From NCBI GenBank assembly GCA_964404075.1, contig CAYOIM010000003.1:1-37704 (forward strand): a DNA stretch of 37,704 nt. Direction: 5' to 3'. Shown here piece by piece: positions 28,931 through 35,820 of the stretch. Under the pieces are notes generated by a model. It saw only the letters and a list, made by a program, of their open reading frames with translations. It searched no databases and had not been told where the DNA came from. Source of the DNA: CAYTED01 sp964404075. Lineage in GTDB: Bacteria; Patescibacteriota; Minisyncoccia; Moranbacterales; UBA1568. Made by a program: the position numbers and the translations under genes. The first letter of the stretch is position 1; each line of letters starts with the position of its first letter.

Positions 28931-31381
28931 CAGGATCGTGAATGCGCCGACGCGGTCTCCAGCCTGCGGCTTCATTACACGCACGCCCTGCGTCACACGC
29001 GAGAGGAGCGGCACGGATTTGAACGGTACGCGGATGATCGTCCCCTTCGCCGAAGTGATGATGAGGTCATCCTCGATATTCGCCATACTCGTGATCATCG
29101 CACCGACGAGCTCTCCTGTTTTCGGCGTCACTTTCATCGTCTTGATACCGCTCCCGCCTCGTTTCTGCACCTTGTAAGACTTCAGATCGCTTCGCTTGCC
29201 GAGTCCGTTCTGCGAGAGGATGAGGAGTTCCATATTCTTCGCGTCATCCTTCCGCACGACTTCCGCGCCGACGACTTCATCGTCCTTACCGAGTTTGATA
29301 CCGCGCACGCCCGAGGCGCTCCGCCCCATCGCCCGCACATCTGCCTCCTTGAACCGGATTGCCTGACCGTGACGGGTCGTCATGACCATATCGTCCGTAC
29401 CGGTCGTCAGCTGTACCCATCCGAGCACATCGCCTTTGTCGAGGTTGATCGCGATAAGTCCGCTCCGCCTCACATTCGCGAAATCCTCGATCTTCGTTTT
29501 CTTCACCGTGCCGAATTTCGTCGCCATGAAGAGATATTTGAATCCATCGTCCTTGCCACGGGAGATCATCGCCGTGATCCGTTCCTCCGGAGAGATCTGG
29601 AGGAAGTTCACGATCGCCTGTCCCTTCGCCGTGCGGGACGATTCGGGAATCTCATACGCCTTGGTCTGGAAGATCTTTCCCGTATTCGTGAAGAACATGA
29701 GATCATCGTGCGTTTCGATACTCGCGACCTTGTCGATGCGATCTTCTTCCTTCGTCACCGCACCGATCACGCCCTTGCCGCCGCGTTTCTGCACGCGGTA
29801 GACATCCGGGTTCATCCGCTTCACATATCCATCATCGGTGAGCGTGATGATGGCGCTCTCATTCGGGATGAGGTCTTCTTGGCTGAATTCGCCGATACCG
29901 CCCGAGATGACGCGCGTCTTCCTCGCATCGCCGAATGTATCACGGAGTTCGACGAGCTCGCTCTTCACGAGGCCGAGAATCTTCTCCCGATGCAAGAGGA
30001 GATCCTCAAGATATGCGATGAGCTTGTACTTTTCGTCCAATTCGTCCTCGATCTTCTTTCGCTCGAGACCGGCCAAGGTCTGCAGGCGCATCTCGAGTAT
30101 CGCCGTCGCCTGCCGATCGGAGAGCTTGAACTTCTTCATGAGGTTCACATGCGCCTCTTCCTTGGTCGGAGATTTCCTGATGGTATCGATGACCTGATCG
30201 ATATGATCGAGAGCGATCTTCAACCCCTCGAGGATATGTGCCCGATCCTTCGCCTTGCGCAAATCGTATTCGGTCCGCCGTACGACCACCTTCTCGCGAT
30301 GCGCGATGTAGTATTCGAGGATCGCTTTCAGATTCAGCACCTGCGGATCGATGCCATCGACCAGCGCGAGCATGTTCACATTGAAATTCTTCTGTAGATC
30401 CGTCAGTGAGTAGAGCTGGTTCAGAACTTTCTGCGGATAGGCTTCTTTCTTCAGATCAATGACAATTCGTACACCATCCTGATCGGACTCATCGCGGATG
30501 TCCTTGATACCCATGATGCGGCCTTCCTTCACATGATCCGCGAGATTCTCGATCAGGGTCGATTTGTTCGTCTGATAGGTGATCTCATTCACGACGATCT
30601 GGAACTGCCCCGCCTTCGGCTCGACGATCTCCACCTTGCCACGGGTCACGATACGACCGCGACCGGTCATATATGCCTCCCGTATCTCCTTCTTATTGTA
30701 GATGATGCCCCCCGTCGGGAAATCCGGTCCCTTGATGAAATTCATGAGATCCTCAATGCTCGCGTCCGGATAATCGATGAGATGGACGATTCCATCGACG
30801 AGCTCGTTCAGGTTGTGTGGCGGGATATTCGTCGCCATACCGACGGCGATACCGACCGTTCCATTGAGAAGCAGTTGCGGGAGTTTCGCCGGGAGCACCG
30901 TCGGCTCCTCATGCATGCCATCGAAATTCGGGATGAAATCCACCGTATCCTTGTCGATGTCGATCAGCATTTCTTCGGCGATCGCCGAGAGTTTCGCCTC
31001 GGTATACCGGTACGCCGCGGCGCCATCGCCATCGAGCGAGCCGAAGTTCCCCTGACCATGCACGAGTGGGTACCGCAAGGAAAAATCCTGCGCCATGCGG
31101 ACCATGGTTTCATAGACGGCTGAGTCACCGTGCGGATGCCATTTGCCGAGCACTTCGCCGACGACGGTCGCGGATTTGCGGAACTTCGCCGTGGAACGGA
31201 GTCCGGTAGACCACATCGAATAGAGGATGCGGCGATGCACCGGCTTCAACCCGTCACGGACATCCGGAAGCGCACGCGACACGATGACGCTCATCGCATA
31301 GTCGAGGTAGGATTGCTTCACTTCCGTCGTGATGCTCCGGGATTCGATTCTCCCCTCATGAAAAACAGTTTTTTCAGCCAT
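28928..31381 (-). CDS. gyrA: DNA gyrase subunit A
   Basis: 817 residues. With GyrB it introduces negative supercoils using ATP. The breakage-reunion domain has the active-site pair R125-Y126 (AAAYRYTEAKL) and the region GKWHPHGDSAVYETMVRMAQ. The C-terminal beta-pinwheel carries the GyrA box QKRGGKGV, which separates it from ParC. Positions equivalent to E. coli S83 and D87 are S87 and E91, so there is no classical resistance change at the serine. No gyrB is in the window. The ATG at 31381 gives the usual family N-terminus. A structured region and a bidirectional terminator follow. Confidence 0.96.
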   Translation of the reverse strand: MAEKTVFHEGRIESRSITTEVKQSYLDYAMSVIVSRALPDVRDGLKPVHRRILYSMWSTGLRSTAKFRKSATVVGEVLGKWHPHGDSAVYETMVRMAQDFSLRYPLVHGQGNFGSLDGDGAAAYRYTEAKLSAIAEEMLIDIDKDTVDFIPNFDGMHEEPTVLPAKLPQLLLNGTVGIAVGMATNIPPHNLNELVDGIVHLIDYPDASIEDLMNFIKGPDFPTGGIIYNKKEIREAYMTGRGRIVTRGKVEIVEPKAGQFQIVVNEITYQTNKSTLIENLADHVKEGRIMGIKDIRDESDQDGVRIVIDLKKEAYPQKVLNQLYSLTDLQKNFNVNMLALVDGIDPQVLNLKAILEYYIAHREKVVVRRTEYDLRKAKDRAHILEGLKIALDHIDQVIDTIRKSPTKEEAHVNLMKKFKLSDRQATAILEMRLQTLAGLERKKIEDELDEKYKLIAYLEDLLLHREKILGLVKSELVELRDTFGDARKTRVISGGIGEFSQEDLIPNESAIITLTDDGYVKRMNPDVYRVQKRGGKGVIGAVTKEEDRIDKVASIETHDDLMFFTNTGKIFQTKAYEIPESSRTAKGQAIVNFLQISPEERITAMISRGKDDGFKYLFMATKFGTVKKTKIEDFANVRRSGLIAINLDKGDVLGWVQLTTGTDDMVMTTRHGQAIRFKEADVRAMGRSASGVRGIKLGKDDEVVGAEVVRKDDAKNMELLILSQNGLGKRSDLKSYKVQKRGGSGIKTMKVTPKTGELVGAMITSMANIEDDLIITSAKGTIIRVPFKSVPLLSRVTQGVRVMKPQAGDRVGAFTIL

Positions 31382-31419
31382 ATGAATACGCGTTATCGGG
31401 ATAGCCTCTCACAAGAAAA

Positions 31420-31728
31420 TCATGGTGCGCCCGTATCATCCCCCACAGGCTTCCTCATCTGCTCTGACTGCAGGAATTCTTCTCCGGTAGGAACCTTTTT
31501 CATCGTCCCGATCCCCGAGATATCATCAAATGACGGTGCCTTCGGGAGATTCAGATCAGGAACCGATGCCGGCTGATCCGCAACGGAACGGAATCCCTCG
31601 TAAATGGAAAACATCCACAAGAGGAGGACGAATACCATCGATACGATGACGGAGAGCATGACATACCGCATGCGGATATGCTCCGGCTCCCGCCGAATCG
31701 CTTCAATTTTCTCAAGCAATCGCTCCAT
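31420..31728 (-). CDS. small single-pass membrane protein, hypothetical
   Basis: 102 residues from the ATG at 31728, which lies 10 nt after the stop of the metallo-beta-lactamase-fold gene. A charged helix (ERLLEKIEAIRREPEHIRMRY) precedes one membrane span (VMLSVIVSMVFVLLLWMFSI), followed by an external or periplasmic proline-rich tail. It is followed about 40 nt later by gyrA, so the three genes may form one transcript. I do not recognise a family; the layout recalls small accessory membrane proteins of unknown role. The overall hydrophobic pattern and operon position make it likely to be real. Confidence 0.72.
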   Translation of the reverse strand: MERLLEKIEAIRREPEHIRMRYVMLSVIVSMVFVLLLWMFSIYEGFRSVADQPASVPDLNLPKAPSFDDISGIGTMKKVPTGEEFLQSEQMRKPVGDDTGAP

Positions 31729-31738
31729 ACGGAATGTT

Positions 31739-32401
31739 CTAGCCCCTCTCAAAGAATACCACTTCCATATTCTTTCCTTCGATATCTTTTTTCTTGATAT
31801 TCAGTTTCGCGATCCGATCCGTATTGCAATTATCGAATTCCGCGCAAAAAGCCTTCTCCGTACCGAGGTTTCCGACCATACCGGGCATGAGATAATGCAT
31901 CGGGATCACGATCTTCGGCTCGATCTTCCGTATGGCATCCTCCGCCTGCTTTGGCGAGAGCGTATCACCGCCGCCGATCGGAATGAACAGGATATCGACA
32001 CCGTTCACCTTCTCCAGGAGATCCGCCGATACCTCATGCCCGATCGCACCGAGAAAACAACAATGAATCCCTTCCGATTCGAATGAAAATACGGTGTTTT
32101 GCCCGCGTATCGCACCACTCTCACCATCCCGAAACGATGCGAAACCGAGCGCGGTCACTCCATACGCGGCATATTCTCCCGGGGCATCGAGCAATGCCGG
32201 CTCGCTCTTCAAAAGTCCGGAAAGATTATCATCATCACGATTCGTATGGGAAAGCATGAGCATGCTTGCCTGCCCGAACGGAGCGCGGAGCCCCACTTCC
32301 TTCCCGCAAGGATCCGTCCACAAGACGACATCCTCGGTCGCCCGCCCCGCCGGCTTGGTCGTGATCTTGAAGCAATAATCTCCGTAATATTGTATCTGCA
32401 T
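31739..32401 (-). CDS. metallo-beta-lactamase-fold protein with altered metal site
   Basis: 220 residues resembling COG2220 (UlaG-like) hydrolases. Recognisable parts are the N-terminal strand IQYYGDYCFKI, VLWTDPCG, the metal loop region MLSHTNRDDDNL, APGEYAAYGV, and late IVIPMHY with a histidine. The canonical HxHxDH is degenerate here: HTNRDD keeps the first H and the D, with the second H replaced by N and the last by D. Metal binding may be altered or lost. The substrate is unknown. It heads a run with the small membrane protein and gyrA, driven by a strong promoter at 32559-32587. Confidence 0.82.
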   Translation of the reverse strand: MQIQYYGDYCFKITTKPAGRATEDVVLWTDPCGKEVGLRAPFGQASMLMLSHTNRDDDNLSGLLKSEPALLDAPGEYAAYGVTALGFASFRDGESGAIRGQNTVFSFESEGIHCCFLGAIGHEVSADLLEKVNGVDILFIPIGGGDTLSPKQAEDAIRKIEPKIVIPMHYLMPGMVGNLGTEKAFCAEFDNCNTDRIAKLNIKKKDIEGKNMEVVFFERG

Positions 32402-32458
32402 ATTGCGAGAGATGAGAAGTGAGAGGTAAGAGGTAAGAAATGAGGGACGATAATTTTT

Positions 32459-32499
32459 AACAGCGGACGCACCGCTCCAAAAGCGGAACGACCGCGGTT
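32459..32499 (+). repeat. copy B of the dispersed palindromic repeat
   Basis: Starts AACAGCGGACGCACCGCTC, has a short A-rich loop, and ends GCGGAACGACCGCGGTT. It lies in the leader upstream of the metallo-beta-lactamase-fold gene. The rest of the 400-nt gap before rpsA holds the divergent promoters and a structured leader, listed separately. Confidence 0.75.
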
Positions 32500-32558
32500 A
32501 AAAATTCAAAAATTCAAAGAAAAAAGCCTTCTATTTAGAATCAACTCTAACGCAGTCG

Positions 32559-32587
32559 ATTATACCAAGGGTGCGGAACAAAATCAA
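32559..32587 (-). promoter_or_regulatory. promoter for the MBL-fold/membrane protein/gyrA run
   Basis: TTGATT (32587-32582), 17-nt spacer, TATAAT (32564-32559) on the minus strand. Confidence 0.7.
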
Positions 32588-32588
32588 C

Positions 32589-32617
32589 TTGCCAGAAACG
32601 AAAAACTGAGTTATGCT
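32589..32617 (+). promoter_or_regulatory. rpsA promoter
   Basis: TTGCCA (32589-32594), 17-nt spacer, TATGCT (32612-32617). It is back to back with the minus-strand promoter. The predicted start near 32624 gives a leader of about 170 nt before the chosen rpsA start. Confidence 0.6.
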
Positions 32618-32623
32618 GTTTCG

Positions 32624-32745
32624 GTAGTGAGGAAAGAAGATTCCCCTGAGGTAATCCGTAAACAATAGAATAAGAGATGCTTGAATCTCTATATTTCCTT
32701 TATTTACGGCTTTCCAGAGCTGTTTTCTTTTTTTGAGAGACGGAT
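32624..32745 (+). other. structured 5' leader of rpsA
   Basis: GGAAAG/CTTTCC and CCGTAAA/TTTACGG arms enclose an inner hairpin GAGAT/ATCTC. A T-rich stretch follows (TTTTCTTTTTTT). This could be an attenuator or an autoregulatory leader for S1; no known riboswitch class is recognised. Confidence 0.4.
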
Positions 32746-32797
32746 GACGCGTTAATCCTTGAATGAAATGCCGCGTCCATTTCAACAGCACAACCGT

Positions 32798-34048
32798 ATG
32801 ACCAATGCGATCGCAACAACCGAAGAAAAGAAGCCACTCTCCGCCATGGGAGCACTCCTCGAAAAAGAGGAACTCTCCATACCGGAAGTCGGCGATGTCA
32901 TCAAAGGAACCATTTCTTTCGTTTCATCCAATCATGCGCTGATAGACCTGGGACCCCTCGGCACCGGGATCGTCCTCGGCAAGGAAATGCGCGACGGCAT
33001 GAAAAGCGGGGTCAAGCTCCGTATCGGCGATGAGGTCACCGCGACCCTCGTGTCCTTCGAAGGCGAAGAGGGCTACATCGACCTTTCCATCCGCGAAGCT
33101 TCCCATGATCGATCCTGGGAGGACATCGAGGTGAAACGCAAAAACATGGAAGTCGTCGCGACGAAGATCTTGGAAGCGAACAAGGGCGGGCTCATGGTGG
33201 AAATCAACGGCATCACCGGATTCCTCCCCGTCTCCCAACTTTCAAGCGAACACTATCCTCGCGTGGAAGATGGCGACAAGATGAAAATCTTCGAACTCCT
33301 GAAGAAGCTCATCGGAGTCGAGGTGCTCGTCCGTATCCTCGATGCCGATCGCATGACCGACAAGCTTATCGTCAGCGAAAAGGCGGCGCAGAGCGAGAAG
33401 GAACGCGCGGTCATCGGCAAGCTCCGTGTCGGCGATACGATTTCCGGAGAAGTGAGCGGCGTCGTTGATTTCGGCGCGTTCGTGAAGTTCTTTCCGACAA
33501 CGACCGATGGCGAGAAGAAGCCGAACGAGAAGCTCGAAGGACTCGTCCATATTTCCGAACTTGCCTGGCAACTCATCGATGACCCCCGTGAAATCGTGAA
33601 AACCGGCGATCGAGTCGACGCGAAGATCATCGGCATCGAGGATACCCGCATTTCCCTCTCCATGAAAGCTCTGAAAAGCGACCCCTGGTCTATCGTCATG
33701 GAGAAATACAAAGTAGGCGACATCGTGAAGGGAAAAGTCGATAAGATCAATCATTTCGGCGCCTTCGTCTATCTCGACAAAGACATCCACGGTCTCGCCC
33801 ATGTCAGTGAATTCCACGATGTCTACCCGAACCGCAAGATGGAAGAACTCTTCACCATCGGAGAAACCTATACCTGGAAAATCCTCTCCATCGAAGCGAG
33901 GTCTCATCGCATGGGACTCCTTCCGGTAAAAGATGCGCCGAAGGATGAGCTCGGGCAAACCGTCAAAGCAGAGAAAAAGAAGAAATCCGCTGAGGAAAAG
34001 AAAGTGGGTGAAGTGCCAAAAGAAAGTGTCGGAGAGGTCACGGCATAG
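32798..34048 (+). CDS. rpsA: 30S ribosomal protein S1
   Basis: 416 residues with four S1 (OB-fold) repeats, roughly 32-100, 117-190, 207-290 and 305-380, and a lysine/glutamate-rich tail. Typical strands are GDVIKGTISFVSSNHALIDLG, GLMVEINGITGFLPVSQL, GEVSGVVDFGAFVKF and GKVDKINHFGAFVYL. S1 unfolds and recruits mRNA on the small subunit; proteobacterial S1 has six repeats, so this is a shorter form. No Shine-Dalgarno is visible at any candidate start; the ATG at 32798 is used, with TTG 32759 and ATG 32768 as alternatives. It is followed by a strong terminator. Confidence 0.9.
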   Translation: MTNAIATTEEKKPLSAMGALLEKEELSIPEVGDVIKGTISFVSSNHALIDLGPLGTGIVLGKEMRDGMKSGVKLRIGDEVTATLVSFEGEEGYIDLSIREASHDRSWEDIEVKRKNMEVVATKILEANKGGLMVEINGITGFLPVSQLSSEHYPRVEDGDKMKIFELLKKLIGVEVLVRILDADRMTDKLIVSEKAAQSEKERAVIGKLRVGDTISGEVSGVVDFGAFVKFFPTTTDGEKKPNEKLEGLVHISELAWQLIDDPREIVKTGDRVDAKIIGIEDTRISLSMKALKSDPWSIVMEKYKVGDIVKGKVDKINHFGAFVYLDKDIHGLAHVSEFHDVYPNRKMEELFTIGETYTWKILSIEARSHRMGLLPVKDAPKDELGQTVKAEKKKKSAEEKKVGEVPKESVGEVTA

Positions 34049-34066
34049 TCACTGCCACCCCTGACA

Positions 34067-34098
34067 AAAGATACTCCCGAAGATTCGGGAGTATCTTT
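34067..34098 (+). terminator. rpsA terminator
   Basis: Near-perfect palindrome with arms AAAGATACTCCCGAA and TTCGGGAGTATCTTT, 18 nt after the rpsA stop. Its short T-run, followed by CTTTAC, suggests termination on either strand. Confidence 0.85.
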
Positions 34099-34158
34099 CT
34101 TTACTTCCAGCCGAAAATGAGGTACAACGAGTGGGTATCATTGTATGGAATGCTTCTT

Positions 34159-34722
34159 ATGGACACACGGAACCTTTTTATCATTTCCGGACCATCCGGT
34201 GTCGGAGAAGATTCGGTCATCGATGGTCTCGAGAAACGCTTTCCCATCGAGCGGGTCGTGACGACGACGAGCCGTGCCATGCGCCCCGGGGACTCCGACG
34301 GTCACCCCTACCATTTCATCAGCCAGGTCGATTTCGAACGAGGCATCACGGAAGGGCAGTTCTTCGAATGGGCGAAACAATATAATGACAACCTCTATGG
34401 GGTGACCCATGCGGAAATACGCCGCGTCATCGAGAGCGGTCGCATCGGCATCTGGAAAATCGATTATCAAGGGGTTATCACGGCGAAAAATCTTTTTCCC
34501 GGCATTGTGGCCATCCTGCTTACCGCTCCAATTCCGATACTCGAATCCCGTATCCGAAAGCGCGATAGCGTCACGGAAGCATTCATAGGGGAACGCATGG
34601 CATACACCAGGGAATGGCTGAAACATACCGATATCTATGACTACGCGATCGAAAACAAAGAAGGGATGCTCGATCAAACCATCGAAAAAGTCGCGCTCCT
34701 CATCGAACAACACCGAAAATAG
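34159..34722 (+). CDS. gmk: guanylate kinase-like protein with altered P-loop
   Basis: 187 residues. Phosphorylates GMP to GDP. The fold is clear from TTTSRAMRPGDSDGHPYHFIS (GMP-binding), EWAKQYNDNLYGV and the lid region SRIRKRDSVTE. The P-loop reads ISGPSGVGEDSV, with glutamate (E17) where the nucleotide-binding lysine of GxxGxGK[ST] is expected. Either this variant is tolerated in the lineage or activity is changed. The ATG at 34159 fits the family N-terminus and has GGA upstream; ATG 34150 is possible. It precedes tilS by 25 nt on the same strand. Confidence 0.88.
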   Translation: MDTRNLFIISGPSGVGEDSVIDGLEKRFPIERVVTTTSRAMRPGDSDGHPYHFISQVDFERGITEGQFFEWAKQYNDNLYGVTHAEIRRVIESGRIGIWKIDYQGVITAKNLFPGIVAILLTAPIPILESRIRKRDSVTEAFIGERMAYTREWLKHTDIYDYAIENKEGMLDQTIEKVALLIEQHRK

Positions 34723-34747
34723 CCTCCTTCCCACCGAAGCGAGGAGG

Positions 34748-35695
34748 ATGATTCGCTGTGTCCAGAACTTCGTCGCAGAACAACAGCTCTGGAAACACGG
34801 AGACTCTTTTGTCCTCGGTATTTCCGGAGGACCGGACAGTGTTTGTCTCCTCGACATCTTCACCTCTTTGCGGAAAAAATACGATTTTCGCATCACCCTC
34901 GCCCATGTGAACTATGGGCTCCGCGGAAAGGAATCAGATCGGGATGAAGCCTTCGTGAAACAGCTCGCCTGTCAATATGACCTACCCCTCTTCCTCCTGC
35001 ATCCAAAAATTACACAAAAAAATAATCTCGAAGAGCGCCTTCGCGATATCCGATACCGATTCTTCGAAAACATCCGCGAAGAAACAGTCTCCCGACACAT
35101 CGTCACCGCCCACCACGAAGACGACCAAGCAGAGACATTCCTCCTCCATCTCTTCCGCGGTTCCGGTCTGCGGGGACTCTCCGCTATGCGACCGAAGAAC
35201 GGCGCCCTGATCCGCCCGCTCCTCAATACCTCGCGAGCAGACATTCTGAATTACCTTTCCGCACGACACCTTCCTTTCCGCACCGATACGACGAATTCCT
35301 CCGATCGATTCCTCAGGAATAGGATCCGGAACAGACTCCTCCCCCTTCTCGAGAAAGAATACGCGCCGAAACTGCGGAAACGATTGGCCATGAACGCCTC
35401 TCTCATCGCAGAAGACCTCTCTCTCCTCGAACGAAAGACACGGAAAAACTCGAAGAACATCCTTCACGACAGTCACTCTTTTTCCCTCAAATCATTTTCC
35501 GGGCTCTCTCTTCCCGAGCGGCGAATTTTTCTCGAGGCTCTTTTCAAAAAACAGAGGGGCGAAGTGCGCCGGACATGGATTACCGAAACAGAGAAAATGC
35601 TTTGCTTAGCCAAAAACAAAAATCAGATTCTCACCTTCCCTGGGTTGAAAATTCTTCGGAAAGGTGATACAGTGCTCCTGATACAGACTCATTAA
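34748..35695 (+). CDS. tilS: tRNA(Ile)-lysidine synthase
   Basis: 315 residues. Converts C34 of tRNA-Ile(CAU) to lysidine so that it reads AUA. The N-type ATP pyrophosphatase PP-loop is LGISGGPDSVCLL. The family motifs HVNYGLRGKESDRDEAFV, HHEDDQAETFLLHLFRGSG and RPLL are intact. The protein ends soon after the middle domain, like the short form in Aquifex, and lacks the long C-terminal domains of E. coli TilS. The ATG at 34748 is directly preceded by AGGAGG with no spacing, which is unusual; no better in-frame start is seen after the gmk stop. Confidence 0.93.
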   Translation: MIRCVQNFVAEQQLWKHGDSFVLGISGGPDSVCLLDIFTSLRKKYDFRITLAHVNYGLRGKESDRDEAFVKQLACQYDLPLFLLHPKITQKNNLEERLRDIRYRFFENIREETVSRHIVTAHHEDDQAETFLLHLFRGSGLRGLSAMRPKNGALIRPLLNTSRADILNYLSARHLPFRTDTTNSSDRFLRNRIRNRLLPLLEKEYAPKLRKRLAMNASLIAEDLSLLERKTRKNSKNILHDSHSFSLKSFSGLSLPERRIFLEALFKKQRGEVRRTWITETEKMLCLAKNKNQILTFPGLKILRKGDTVLLIQTH

Positions 35696-35704
35696 ATTCT
35701 TTTC

Positions 35705-35805
35705 AGGAGCTCTGATTTTATAAGTTTTGAGATCTCTCGCAGCGCAGACTCCTTTTCCCGAGTCGAGCAGGGAATGATCGAGAAGCTTATAAAATCAGAG
35801 CTCCT
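35705..35805. repeat. long hairpin directly upstream of ftsH
   Basis: AGGAGCTCTGATTTTATAAG (35705-35724) and its exact complement (35786-35805) form a 20-bp stem around 61 nt that include repeat E. There is no T-run. It starts 9 nt after the tilS stop and ends 15 nt before the ftsH ATG, so it fills the gap. Confidence 0.85.
35741..35776 (+). repeat. hairpin repeat E, copy 2
   Basis: AGCGCAGACTC ... GAGTCGAG with an 8-nt loop, followed by CAGGGAATG. It aligns to 18060-18094, with T-A/A-T pairs replaced by C-G/G-C in the stem. It lies inside the ftsH upstream hairpin. Confidence 0.6.
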
Positions 35806-35820
35806 CCATAAATCAAATCT

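Noticed and set aside
28619..30397. 592-codon plus-strand open frame opposite gyrA
   Set aside because: Antisense shadow of gyrA; composition is Arg/His/Asp-rich and no domain is seen.
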